Below are positions 47,583 through 55,926 of a stretch of DNA of 64,000 bases, piece after piece. Source of the stretch: Psychrobacter sp. 4Bb (lineage in GTDB: Bacteria > Pseudomonadota > Gammaproteobacteria > Pseudomonadales > Moraxellaceae); the NCBI RefSeq assembly GCF_002836735.1, contig NZ_PJAS01000075.1:62001-126000 (forward strand), written 5' to 3'. Under the pieces are notes generated by a model, which made no database searches, was not told the origin of the DNA, and saw only the letters and a list, made by a program, of their open reading frames with translations. How positions within the stretch are numbered: position 1 is the first letter of the stretch; every line of letters begins with the position of its first letter. The translations under genes were made by a program, and so were the position numbers.

Positions 47583-48056
47583 TTAATAAAATAGAACAGA
47601 CAATGCCATTACCCATAAGATCAGTAACAAACATAAAGACAAAAACTGTGCCGCAGAGCCGACATCTTTTGCGATTTTTGCGAGCGGGTGTTTGGCGGTT
47701 GAAGTATGGTCAACACAGGCTTCAATTCCTGTATTGAGCAGCTCGACAATCAACGACAAAAAAGAAGCGACGACCAGCATCATTTTTATACCAAGCGCAA
47801 AAGGCATAACGATGACAGCAGCTAGCAGTACAAGGTTGAGCCACACAACTTGTCTAAAAGCCGCTTCAAATTTATATGCGGCTTTAAAGCCATCTATAGA
47901 GTAACCAGTGGCTTTTATAATGCGTTGGATTCCCGTTTTGCCTTTGGCATGACCTGCAAAGCTGTCAGCTGCAAATGCACTATCATGTGCTGTTTGGTTG
48001 ACAGAACTATGCTCGGCTGATGGGTCTATAAGGTCGGTATGAGTGATTTGCTTCAT
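47583..48056 (-). CDS. dgkA: diacylglycerol kinase
   Basis: Small three-helix integral membrane kinase that phosphorylates diacylglycerol to phosphatidate. Seen: EAAFRQ, the active-site segment ELLNTGIEACVDHTS and AKDVGSAAQFLSL, and three helices in the C-terminal 100 residues. An extra polar N-terminus of about 40 residues is present. EptA-type transfer from phosphatidylethanolamine releases diacylglycerol, so DgkA here would recycle it. A PmrA-box-like promoter lies 57-73 bases before its start. Confidence 0.9.
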   Translation of the reverse strand: MKQITHTDLIDPSAEHSSVNQTAHDSAFAADSFAGHAKGKTGIQRIIKATGYSIDGFKAAYKFEAAFRQVVWLNLVLLAAVIVMPFALGIKMMLVVASFLSLIVELLNTGIEACVDHTSTAKHPLAKIAKDVGSAAQFLSLCLLLILWVMALSVLFY

Positions 48057-48095
48057 AGGGCATTCTTAATGGTCTATTAAAATTAAGATAGCCTG

Positions 48096-48129
48096 AGTAT
48101 AAGACGGGAGAGGTTAAGAAAACGTTAAG
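48096..48129 (-). promoter_or_regulatory. PmrA-box-like promoter of dgkA-PAP2
   Basis: On the minus strand CTTAAC-GTTTT-CTTAAC (48129-48113) is followed after 11 bases by TATACT as -10. The half-sites resemble the known PmrA box (YTTAAK direct repeats with a 5-bp spacer). Confidence 0.7.
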
Positions 48130-48233
48130 AGGATATAGATGGTTGAGAATAAAGCGTAATGGTTGTTTAAATTTTTATTTCCCAATCAGTAATTATGATT
48201 AGGAAATGAATATGTCTTTGGATTATCATAAGG

Positions 48234-49574
48234 TTATTTATAATAAATACTAAAGGTGCTACCACCTGAGCGATTGGCTTGGTGAGTGAGCTGCCAGCCC
48301 ATATGCGACATGATACGCTGGACGATACTGAGTCCTAGACCTGAGCCTTCAACCTTATGTTTTGTCTCATGCTCTGACGACAGGATTGTTTGCTCGTCTT
48401 TATACTGAGACTCTAGTCGCTCAAACCGTTCATAGAGTAAAGGCATCATTGCCTCAGGAATACCTAAGCCAGTATCAGTCACCGTGATTTTTTCGTCATC
48501 GATAGTAATGGCTACTTCGCCATCATCGGTATATTGAAACGCATTTTTTATGAGGTTGCCCAATGCCATTTTTAGGAGTTCGGGGCGTACGTAAGCGCTG
48601 TATTCCTGCTTGGCAATTACCTGACAAGTAACAGATTTATACCGCAGCAAGTATTTTAGGCGCTGCATTTCCGCTAAAGCGATACTGTTGATAGAGGTTT
48701 GCGGTGCATCTAACTTTTCAGGCGCGCGCGATAGTAGAAGCAGGGCTGTGATAATCTCAGAAGTTTCTTTGGCAGTAGTGCTAATGCGATTGGTAAACTC
48801 ATTTAAGTGGCTGTCAGGGTCTAGTTGCGAGGCCAACACCTCGGAAGCCCCCATGATAATAGTTAACGGTGTGCGTAACTCGTGACTGACATCACCAGTA
48901 AACAGTTGCTCGCGCTTGAGATATTGCTCTAACTTGTGGTTTTTCTCATCGATAGCCCGTGCCAAGACACCAACCTCAGATGGCAAATATGTTAAATCGC
49001 TTAAGTTATGATGGTCGGTCTCGACGGCTCGCTTCAAATCCAATAGAGGCTTAATGATCTGTTTGGAAGATAACTGAGAGAAGATAGCGGCGATAAGTAA
49101 GCTTAGAATCACGGCTACTTTTAGCGTATCTGCAAATATGTCTTCTAGGTGTTCAAATATCGCCAAGACTGGGTAATTTCCCATCACCATTTCGGTGTTT
49201 TCTAGGTAAGTCAAAATATAGGCTTGACCATCTTGGGTATAGGCAAAAAGATGCAAATTGGCATGACCTGTTCCAGAGGCTTTATTAACAGTGACAGAAG
49301 TCTCTTGCACCGTGTCATTGGCTATCGCTTGCAAACTGGCAGGTGCTTTATCATAGCGATAAATCTTGATACCTGGGTCAGCGACATAGATAGGCTGGTC
49401 ACCATACTTTTCTTGGCTAAGCTCTAGCTGCTGCAATAGGCGAGCCTTGACCAAATCTTGCTCTATTCGGCTCTCTGCGTACAAGAAAATACTGACAAAA
49501 GCTGCGCACAGTAATAACGCGAATATGAAGTAAGACAGTCTGAACTTATTGGCTATCGAGTCTATATTGAGCAT
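48234..49574 (-). CDS. PmrB-like sensor histidine kinase
   Basis: 446 residues: membrane helices at about 13-33 and 150-168, a periplasmic sensor domain of about 115 residues between them, a HAMP-like linker, the phosphorylation site H231 in GDVSHELRTPLT, then N-box (LGNLIKNAFQYT), G1 (VTDTGLGIP) and G2 (GSGLGLSIV). It lies 128 bases after the response regulator gene, on the same strand. The eptA/dgkA context and PmrA-box-like promoters suggest a PmrAB-type system, but the sensor domain could also fit QseC-like kinases. Confidence 0.87.
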   Translation of the reverse strand: MLNIDSIANKFRLSYFIFALLLCAAFVSIFLYAESRIEQDLVKARLLQQLELSQEKYGDQPIYVADPGIKIYRYDKAPASLQAIANDTVQETSVTVNKASGTGHANLHLFAYTQDGQAYILTYLENTEMVMGNYPVLAIFEHLEDIFADTLKVAVILSLLIAAIFSQLSSKQIIKPLLDLKRAVETDHHNLSDLTYLPSEVGVLARAIDEKNHKLEQYLKREQLFTGDVSHELRTPLTIIMGASEVLASQLDPDSHLNEFTNRISTTAKETSEIITALLLLSRAPEKLDAPQTSINSIALAEMQRLKYLLRYKSVTCQVIAKQEYSAYVRPELLKMALGNLIKNAFQYTDDGEVAITIDDEKITVTDTGLGIPEAMMPLLYERFERLESQYKDEQTILSSEHETKHKVEGSGLGLSIVQRIMSHMGWQLTHQANRSGGSTFSIYYK

Positions 49575-49702
49575 GGCATGAGATGACCTAATAGAAAAAG
49601 GCGATATATAACAGGGCGATATATAATAGAGCGATAAATACGATACGGTAAGTCGGTTAGTAAGTCACATGAGGTTTATTCAATTGCATCCTGCAATCAT
49701 GA

Positions 49703-50398
49703 CTACGCGCTTGCTGATGTATTAGGGTCAACAATTTGATAACCTACGCCAGGTACTGTGACTATCATAGGTGTGTCAAATGGCTTATCAACCTGCGCCC
49801 GTACGCTATGCATATGGGTGCGCAGTGCATCACTACTCGGTATATCTAGTCCCCATACTTTTTCTTCAATCTCAGTTTTACTGACGACTCTAGGCGCTGC
49901 GCTCATTAGGATATGTAATATCTTAAATCCAGTTGGGGTGAGCTTAATCGATTTGCCCTCGCGCATAATAGTATGTTCGCTGTTGTTCAACGATAGCGCG
50001 CCCACAGCGATACTGTGTACAAAATGATCGTCCTCATGGCGACGTATGAGCGCTTTGATACGGCACTCCAACTCAACCAACGAAAACGGCTTGACCAAAT
50101 AATCATCAGCGCCGCTATCAAACCCAGCGACTTTATCCAAGATTGTATCGCGAGCCGTGAGCATTAGCACGGGCGTTTTATCATGCAGCTCTTCTCTGAG
50201 TTTTTTGCACAGCTGCGTGCCATCCATACCGGGCAGCATCACATCTAGCAATATCACATCATAACGATTGTTTGAGGCGAGTGTTAGCCCGCTATAGCCG
50301 TTGTGCGCGTTGTCCAACTCAAACCCTTTTGGCTCAAAAAAAGCATAAATATTGGCCACGATATCGGGGTTGTCTTCAATGACGAGTATCTTGTACAT
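49703..50398 (-). CDS. PmrA-like OmpR-family response regulator
   Basis: 231 residues. Receiver: acidic pair E8/D9, phospho-acceptor D52 (LLDVMLPGMDG), T in MLTARD, K in DYLVKPFS. The C-terminal winged helix has LTPTGFKILHILM and RTHMHSVRAQVDKPF, of the OmpR/PhoB type. It is followed by its kinase. It is the likely reader of the CTTAAC direct repeats before eptA and dgkA; no such repeat lies before its own gene. Confidence 0.9.
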   Translation of the reverse strand: MYKILVIEDNPDIVANIYAFFEPKGFELDNAHNGYSGLTLASNNRYDVILLDVMLPGMDGTQLCKKLREELHDKTPVLMLTARDTILDKVAGFDSGADDYLVKPFSLVELECRIKALIRRHEDDHFVHSIAVGALSLNNSEHTIMREGKSIKLTPTGFKILHILMSAAPRVVSKTEIEEKVWGLDIPSSDALRTHMHSVRAQVDKPFDTPMIVTVPGVGYQIVDPNTSASA

Positions 50399-50504
50399 GA
50401 TGCTGACCTAAAAAATAGTGGTTACCTAAAAGGACTGAGTAATATAAGAACGTATGTAGTGAGCTGTTTTAATAAATTATTTGGAATAACTCACTTTTAG
50501 CCAA

Positions 50505-52223
50505 TCAATTAGAATGACCCAGTTTAAAAAAGGTTGCTTCACCTTTGACTTCATCGGTCGTAATACCAAAAAAGCTAAGCAATGTTGGTGTAATAACGTC
50601 GTGCGACACAGGTTGGCTGACCATACTAGAGAGACTATCCGCATCGATGTTATTACTGTCTGGTGACCAAATGACCGCGGGCACGTGTTTTTGGGTATCT
50701 GGTGCGAACTTGTAGGGCAAGCCGTGCAAGTAGATATTATTTTCACCCAAACTCTCCCCATGATCACTAATATATACCATTACCACATCATAATCTTGCT
50801 CATAAGGTTTTAACGTATCAATCACATTGTTCAAAAAATAATCGGTATAACGAATCGCATTATCGTAGCCATTTATCACAGACTGAGCATCACATTTAGA
50901 CAGCTCATTGGTCATGCAGACAGGATTATATTTTTCAAATTCTTTCGGATAGCGCTGATAATAGGCGGGGCCATGATTGCCCATTTGATGCAGTAGAATA
51001 AGCGTGTCTTTCGGCACTTCTTTCTGTGAGCTGCCTGACTTTACAAGTGCATCAAACCCATCAAGCATACCGATATCTCGGCATTCAACATCGCAGTTGG
51101 GGTTTGTGTCAGCTGTTTTATAGTCTTCAAAAGTAACGCGATCAGCCACGCCTTTTGAGCTAGAGTTATTGTCGCGCCAAACGACATTGACCCCTTGCTT
51201 GCTGAGCGTATCTAATACGTTTTCATTATACTTAGCGGTATCGATATCGTAGTCTGTTCGATTTGCATAGCTGAACATGCAAGGTACGGAGTAGGCCGTA
51301 GAGGTTCCACAAGAGACAGCATTCTGAAAGCTATAAAGGTCTGACTGCTTTGAGAGCAAAGGTGTGGTATTGCGTGTATAGCCGTTCAAGCCGAAGTGAT
51401 CGGCGCGAGCCGTTTCGCCAACCACAAATACCATTAGTTTTGGTTTGCCGCCGCCATTCACATTATTAGCAGGTGCCACGCGCTTTGCATCTGTCGCATG
51501 TAGCGTGAAAGTATCAGGACGGCGTAGCTCATCGACATAGTTTTCGCCAAGTTTGATCGTAGAGTAAATAGGCGTGATCGGATTGGCATAAGAGCGAACT
51601 TGTTTATGTTGACGAAAGAAGCTGGCGTACTGATCACCAAACGGCAAAATGCAAACGGCGATTAGCGCAACAGATAGGAGCAAGGTTGCCGTTTTTTGTA
51701 GAATACTGCGTTGCCAAGTAGAGCGTTTTAGACGAATTTTGCTAATGATAAATGCCGGCAACACGCCTAATATCAGTAGTCGAATGACCATGCTGGGGGC
51801 AAACAATCCCATGGCCTCTGCTTGATCGGTCTCCAGACTGTTAATCAACATGTTGGTATCAAATATCGTCCCATAAGCATCGGTAAAATAACCGCATATG
51901 GCGGCAGTAATCAGTAGCGCAATCAACACTGGTTTGGCAATAGGGCGATAGCACAGCAGCTGTAATACCAGCCACATCAGTCCAAATAACAAACCTGTAA
52001 TAGACAGGATAAATCCGACGTTTTTACTAAATGGATAGACATTTAGCACCTGCTCAAAGAACCCAATATTTGCAGTCGCTACCAAATATAAAGCCACGAT
52101 AATAATAAGATAACTGAGATTTATCTCACGATTATAGAGCTTGCTAAGGTAGCTGGTCTTTGTATTGGCGTTGGGTGCTTTGATTTTTAGCACATTGGTC
52201 TTGATGACTTGAGGTATAGACAT
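50505..52223 (-). CDS. eptA: phosphoethanolamine--lipid A transferase EptA
   Basis: Inner-membrane enzyme that moves phosphoethanolamine from phosphatidylethanolamine onto lipid A, lowering negative charge and polymyxin binding. Seen: five N-terminal helices (to about residue 200), then a periplasmic sulfatase-like domain with metal ligand E270 (VVGETARADHFGLNGY), nucleophile T309 in CGTSTAYSVPC (C305 and C315 placed as the known disulfide), LHQMGNHGPAY and YISDHGESLGEN. At 572 residues it is full length. I chose ATG 52223 (GAGAAG 7 bases upstream); the frame is open 15 codons further. Chromosomal type, not a plasmid mcr context. Confidence 0.93.
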   Translation of the reverse strand: MSIPQVIKTNVLKIKAPNANTKTSYLSKLYNREINLSYLIIIVALYLVATANIGFFEQVLNVYPFSKNVGFILSITGLLFGLMWLVLQLLCYRPIAKPVLIALLITAAICGYFTDAYGTIFDTNMLINSLETDQAEAMGLFAPSMVIRLLILGVLPAFIISKIRLKRSTWQRSILQKTATLLLSVALIAVCILPFGDQYASFFRQHKQVRSYANPITPIYSTIKLGENYVDELRRPDTFTLHATDAKRVAPANNVNGGGKPKLMVFVVGETARADHFGLNGYTRNTTPLLSKQSDLYSFQNAVSCGTSTAYSVPCMFSYANRTDYDIDTAKYNENVLDTLSKQGVNVVWRDNNSSSKGVADRVTFEDYKTADTNPNCDVECRDIGMLDGFDALVKSGSSQKEVPKDTLILLHQMGNHGPAYYQRYPKEFEKYNPVCMTNELSKCDAQSVINGYDNAIRYTDYFLNNVIDTLKPYEQDYDVVMVYISDHGESLGENNIYLHGLPYKFAPDTQKHVPAVIWSPDSNNIDADSLSSMVSQPVSHDVITPTLLSFFGITTDEVKGEATFFKLGHSN

Positions 52224-52263
52224 ACAGATACTTCTCAACAGATGGTAGGAAACGTCATTCCTT

Positions 52264-52297
52264 ACCATAGCAAGTGGTCTGTTAAGAAGATGTTAAG
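52264..52297 (-). promoter_or_regulatory. PmrA-box-like promoter of eptA
   Basis: On the minus strand CTTAAC-ATCTT-CTTAAC (52297-52281), then 11 bases, then TATGGT as -10. The half-site sequence, 5-bp spacer and 11-bp distance are the same as before dgkA. Confidence 0.7.
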
Positions 52298-52364
52298 GCA
52301 GTTGATGCTACTTATAATAAGTTAGATGCTGAGGTGTTTTCTGAGATGATTTTATACATTCAAG

Positions 52365-53054
52365 TCAGGCAGGATTCATCATTTCCATTAACTGAGGTTT
52401 GTCCTTTATAGTGATGAAACCATAGTGCATATCGATAAGGTTCTGCTTTTGCCACGATTGGATGATTTTATTGATGGTTTGTCTGGTAGTGCCAAGCATA
52501 AAGCCAAGCTCTTCTTGCGATAAGCGCAGATCTATTTTGATATTACCATTCACTTGCTTACCATAAGTGTCAATCAGCCCAATCAGCATATTAGCCAATC
52601 GCGCTGAGGTATTGAGTGAGGTAGCATCGTCAATCCAATCAAATGCTCGTCGGATTCGCTCGCAGGTTATAAGCGCGAGGTGCTTGTATAAAATCGGATG
52701 CAACTGCGCTGTCTGAATGACTAGATTTCTTGGGATTGAGATTAGCGTTACTTTATTAATCGTCCACGCATCATGGGTGCGAGGATTGTCATCTATGATA
52801 GATATCTCACCAAACCACTCACCACTAGATAGATGCGCCAACGTCATGGCATGGCCACTAGCGCTCACGTTACAGACTCTAATCGTACCCGACACGACAA
52901 AGTGTAGCGCCGCATCATCGTTGTCACCGATGGCATGAATCATTTGGCCTTTTTGGTATACCTTTAGCACCGCATCGCCTGCCAGTAGCGGCTGCACAAT
53001 GACTGGCAATTGACTAAACCATGGGTCGTTATTCAAATAATGATTGATATTCAT
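52365..53054 (-). CDS. CRP/FNR-family regulator
   Basis: 229 residues: a cyclic-nucleotide-binding-like domain (GTIRVCNVSASGHAMTLAHL, then GEWFGEISIIDD) and a C-terminal winged helix (LSQEELGFMLGTTRQTINKII). The N-terminus lacks the cysteine cluster of FNR, so oxygen sensing through Fe-S is unlikely; the Arg-Ser pair for cAMP binding is also not obvious (NPRTHD). The frame is open to 53141, but that start would overlap the divergent aldolase start, so I prefer MNINHYLNND at 53054. It probably controls the divergent operon. Confidence 0.8.
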   Translation of the reverse strand: MNINHYLNNDPWFSQLPVIVQPLLAGDAVLKVYQKGQMIHAIGDNDDAALHFVVSGTIRVCNVSASGHAMTLAHLSSGEWFGEISIIDDNPRTHDAWTINKVTLISIPRNLVIQTAQLHPILYKHLALITCERIRRAFDWIDDATSLNTSARLANMLIGLIDTYGKQVNGNIKIDLRLSQEELGFMLGTTRQTINKIIQSWQKQNLIDMHYGFITIKDKPQLMEMMNPA

Positions 53055-53139
53055 AAGTGTAATGTTTTTGACAGATTTGGTTTTATGAAATGGTGTAAAG
53101 TAATCATTCAGGATATCTAACACGGTAAAGGAATACACC

Positions 53140-53931
53140 ATGCAAACAACTATGCAAACCGCGACATCAACCGATTCAACCTCGAGTGTACACCATAATA
53201 TGAGCGAACAAGAGTGGCAGATGCGCGTAAATCTTGCCGCCTGTTATCGAATGATTGCTTCTTATGGTTGGGATGATTTGGTATTCACTCATATCTCTGC
53301 GCGCGTACCAGGTACTGAGGATGAATTTTTAATCAATCCGTATGGCATGTTATTCGAAGAGATTACCGCCTCTAGTCTGGTTAAGGTTAACAAAGCAGGC
53401 GAAAAAGTAGCACCATCAGAGTTTGACGTAAATCCAGCTGGATTTATCATTCACAGTGCTGTGCATGAAGCTCGTGATGATGCGCATTGCGTCATTCATC
53501 TGCACACAAATGATGGCGTTGCCGTCTCAGCACAAGAAAAAGGCCTGCTACCTATCTCTCAACAATCATTATTTCCACTATCTAACTTGGCATACCACGA
53601 CTACGAAGGTGTCGCCTTAAACCCTGAAGAAAAGGTTCGTTTGGTTGCCGATTTGGGTGATGCTCACTTTATGATTTTGCGTAACCATGGTCTGCTCACC
53701 TGTGCCGATACGGTTGCCAATGCGTTCTTATACATGTATATCATGCAAAGAGCGTGTGAGATTCAGATCAAAGCACAGAGCGGGGGCGGTGCATTGACGC
53801 CAATACCAGCACAAATATTGGCCGGTATCCAAGCGGCATCTGAGCAAGTGACCCGAGGCGCAAATGGTGATATCGCATGGCCTGCGTTACTAAGAAAACT
53901 GCGCCGTACTGACCCATCATTTGAGGAGTAA
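53140..53931 (+). CDS. class II aldolase/adducin-family protein
   Basis: 263 residues. Zinc ligands H120 and H122 (VIHLHTNDG) and H183 (LRNHGLLT) are in the expected places, with FTHISARVPG near the start and NPYGMLFEEIT. Close relatives are annotated only as class II aldolase/adducin proteins, and may be decarboxylases or aldolases. AAAGGAA is 6 bases before ATG. The stop overlaps the open frame of the next gene, giving a two-gene operon with an alpha/beta hydrolase. Confidence 0.85.
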   Translation: MQTTMQTATSTDSTSSVHHNMSEQEWQMRVNLAACYRMIASYGWDDLVFTHISARVPGTEDEFLINPYGMLFEEITASSLVKVNKAGEKVAPSEFDVNPAGFIIHSAVHEARDDAHCVIHLHTNDGVAVSAQEKGLLPISQQSLFPLSNLAYHDYEGVALNPEEKVRLVADLGDAHFMILRNHGLLTCADTVANAFLYMYIMQRACEIQIKAQSGGGALTPIPAQILAGIQAASEQVTRGANGDIAWPALLRKLRRTDPSFEE

Positions 53932-53938
53932 GTCTCTA

Positions 53939-54811
53939 ATGATAACTCTTGATGAGTGGCAACGGCAGGGGCAATATGAATCCATTCATGGGCATCAAAT
54001 ATTCACTCGGTATGCAGGGGATAAGAGTGCGCCTGCATTGCTATTGATTCACGGTTATCCTAGTGCCAGTTGGGAATGGGAGGGCATGTGGGATGCGCTA
54101 ACCGAGCACTATTATGTCATCACACTCGATATGCTAGGGTTTGGGTTGTCAGATAAACCCAAAAACACGCGCTATCTAATCAGTGAACAGGCTGATATTT
54201 ATCAAGTTGTTTTGCAAAAACTGGGCGTTAGTGATTATCATATATTAGCGCATGACTATGGTGATACGGTGGCTCAGGAATTGCTAGCCAGACAAGTCGA
54301 AGGGAGCGCTGAGCGACACATTGCTAGCGTATGCTTTTTAAACGGTGGTCTGTTTCCTGAGACGCACAAACCTATCTTGGTACAGAAACTACTGCTATCG
54401 CCATTAGGCCCTCTAGTATCAAAGCTGATTAATAAGCAGAAATTTGCGGGCAGTCTACAACGGATATTTGGCCCTGACACGCAGCCCACAGTAAAGGTGA
54501 TAGATACGCTATGGCAGCTGTTAAATCACAATGATGGATTGGGTGTGATACATAAGCTGATTAATTATATGCCCCAACGTCAGCAGTACCGCGAGCGATG
54601 GGTAGGCGCGATTATCAACAGTACCGTACCTGTGAAATTGATTGCAGGTGCTAAAGATCCCATCTCAGGTCAGCATATGATTGATCGTTATCGCCAGCTG
54701 ATACCCAACGCTGATATAACCAATATGCCTATGTTAGGCCATTATCCGCAGGTAGAAGATGCGGCAGCGATCACAGCGGCCTATCTGCAATTTAGATACA
54801 GTATCCTGTAA
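53939..54811 (+). CDS. alpha/beta hydrolase of the epoxide hydrolase/haloalkane dehalogenase type
   Basis: 290 residues. Oxyanion motif HGYP (38-41), nucleophile D106 in AHDYGDT (Asp rather than Ser), and a C-terminal His (H268, in MLGHYPQVED) with an acid before it (AGAKDPIS). The HGxP plus HDxG pair is that of epoxide hydrolases and dehalogenases. ATG 53939 has GAGGAG 10 bases upstream. It forms an operon with the class II aldolase gene, but the substrate is unknown. Confidence 0.85.
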   Translation: MITLDEWQRQGQYESIHGHQIFTRYAGDKSAPALLLIHGYPSASWEWEGMWDALTEHYYVITLDMLGFGLSDKPKNTRYLISEQADIYQVVLQKLGVSDYHILAHDYGDTVAQELLARQVEGSAERHIASVCFLNGGLFPETHKPILVQKLLLSPLGPLVSKLINKQKFAGSLQRIFGPDTQPTVKVIDTLWQLLNHNDGLGVIHKLINYMPQRQQYRERWVGAIINSTVPVKLIAGAKDPISGQHMIDRYRQLIPNADITNMPMLGHYPQVEDAAAITAAYLQFRYSIL

Positions 54812-54828
54812 ATACAGTTCAATCTAAC

Positions 54829-54864
54829 AAACGCAGGGCTTCAAATGGTGCTCTGCGTTTTTTA
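54829..54864 (+). terminator. terminator of the aldolase-hydrolase operon
   Basis: AACGCAG-GGC / GCT-CTGCGTT stem with a 10-base loop and T6 after it. Confidence 0.75.
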
Positions 54865-55252
54865 TTCTCTTGTTATCTTTTAGCTTTCAAGAAAAATGTG
54901 TAAGTTTAAATGAGACTAACATCCGTGAGCGTAGTCACATAGCTGTGGAAAAGGTTTTTGATAAGATGATCACTAATAAATGGCTAATTATGATTGAGTG
55001 GTCTATATGCGTGGTGCTACAAGATACTGATGATTTGATAAAAAAGATATTTTGAAAAACTTGAGGTTTTGGAGCGTAGTCTAAGAGACTATCTTTTAAG
55101 TGTATTATGAGAATATAAAGTACTCGAGTAAAGCCTAACAGATATAACTATCCTTAAAAGCTGTTATAAGTGGTTCCATTATACCAGTCTGTTTTAAGTA
55201 GTCTGTTAATAGGCTTAAAGGGTGAAATAGCTGGTTCCGCTGGGGTATACCG
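54865..55252. other. 388-base non-coding stretch
   Basis: AT-rich; one 61-codon open frame (54870-55055) shows no family features or Shine-Dalgarno. A small hairpin TAGTCT-AAG-AGACTA lies near 55077. I see no IS ends. It looks like eroded sequence. Confidence 0.4.
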
Positions 55253-55693
55253 TTAATACTTTAAGAGTATATTTTCTGATTTTCTAGTTGATACCTGCAA
55301 ATCTCCTTGATCTAATTTTTTTAAATGCGCGTAATTGTTTCCAAAAGAGATAATGTGTGCCTTAAACTCTTTAGGCAAATCTATGCGATATTTTTGAACT
55401 AGATAAATGTGCATGTCATACCAGAAAAAAACTCCATCCGAGTACTCACCTGTACAAACATTATACTTACTATCAATTGGATCCTTTACAAGTCCCATCC
55501 ATGCATAAACTAATTCTCCACTTCTCATATAATTTGAAAATAAGCTAGCCTCTGCTGAGGTTAGCTTATTTATATGATTTAATACACTTGGAAACTCTTT
55601 AAGCTTATCTTTACCTAAGAAGTATTTAGAATCTTGACTTGTATATTCAGTACCTAATTCTTCGATAAATCGTGGCAACACTTTAAATGACAT
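55253..55693 (-). CDS. orphan AT-rich gene of unknown function
   Basis: 146 residues (148 from the upstream ATG at 55699). GAGG lies 9 bases before ATG 55693. No signal peptide or membrane helix. Residues 70-110 are rich in aromatics (LVYAWMGLVKDP, DGVFFWYDMHIYL), a look shared with many small immunity proteins and SMI1-like folds, but I recognise no family and no toxin gene is adjacent. The composition is much more AT-rich than its neighbours, suggesting recent transfer. Confidence 0.55.
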   Translation of the reverse strand: MSFKVLPRFIEELGTEYTSQDSKYFLGKDKLKEFPSVLNHINKLTSAEASLFSNYMRSGELVYAWMGLVKDPIDSKYNVCTGEYSDGVFFWYDMHIYLVQKYRIDLPKEFKAHIISFGNNYAHLKKLDQGDLQVSTRKSENILLKY

Positions 55694-55926
55694 ACTCATG
55701 ACCTCTAATGCGCTAAATAGTCAGCGATAAATTGCCTCTATGATAACTTACTTGAAGAGCCATCAAGCCTAGGTTGTCAAATACACTCGGATGTACACTA
55801 ATGCGACACAGGAGGTTACGTTAATTGAAATCACTTGAGCTACAGCCTAATATTCAAGTCCTCACTCGGGAACCGAACCTTTAGCAGCCGTATTTTGGCT
55901 TTTTTCACTGACTATTTTAGATAAGT

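Noticed and set aside
50505-52223. Mobile mcr-type colistin resistance gene
   Set aside because: It sits with a PmrAB-like pair and dgkA with host-like composition and no IS nearby; an intrinsic eptA is the better call.
54870-55055. 61-codon open frame
   Set aside because: No Shine-Dalgarno, no family features, AT-rich composition and position in an eroded tract; treated as chance.
55810-55884. A strong AGGAGG followed by a 19-codon TTG-started frame
   Set aside because: The spacing to TTG is long (9 bases) and the peptide resembles nothing; possibly the start of a deleted gene, but not supportable.
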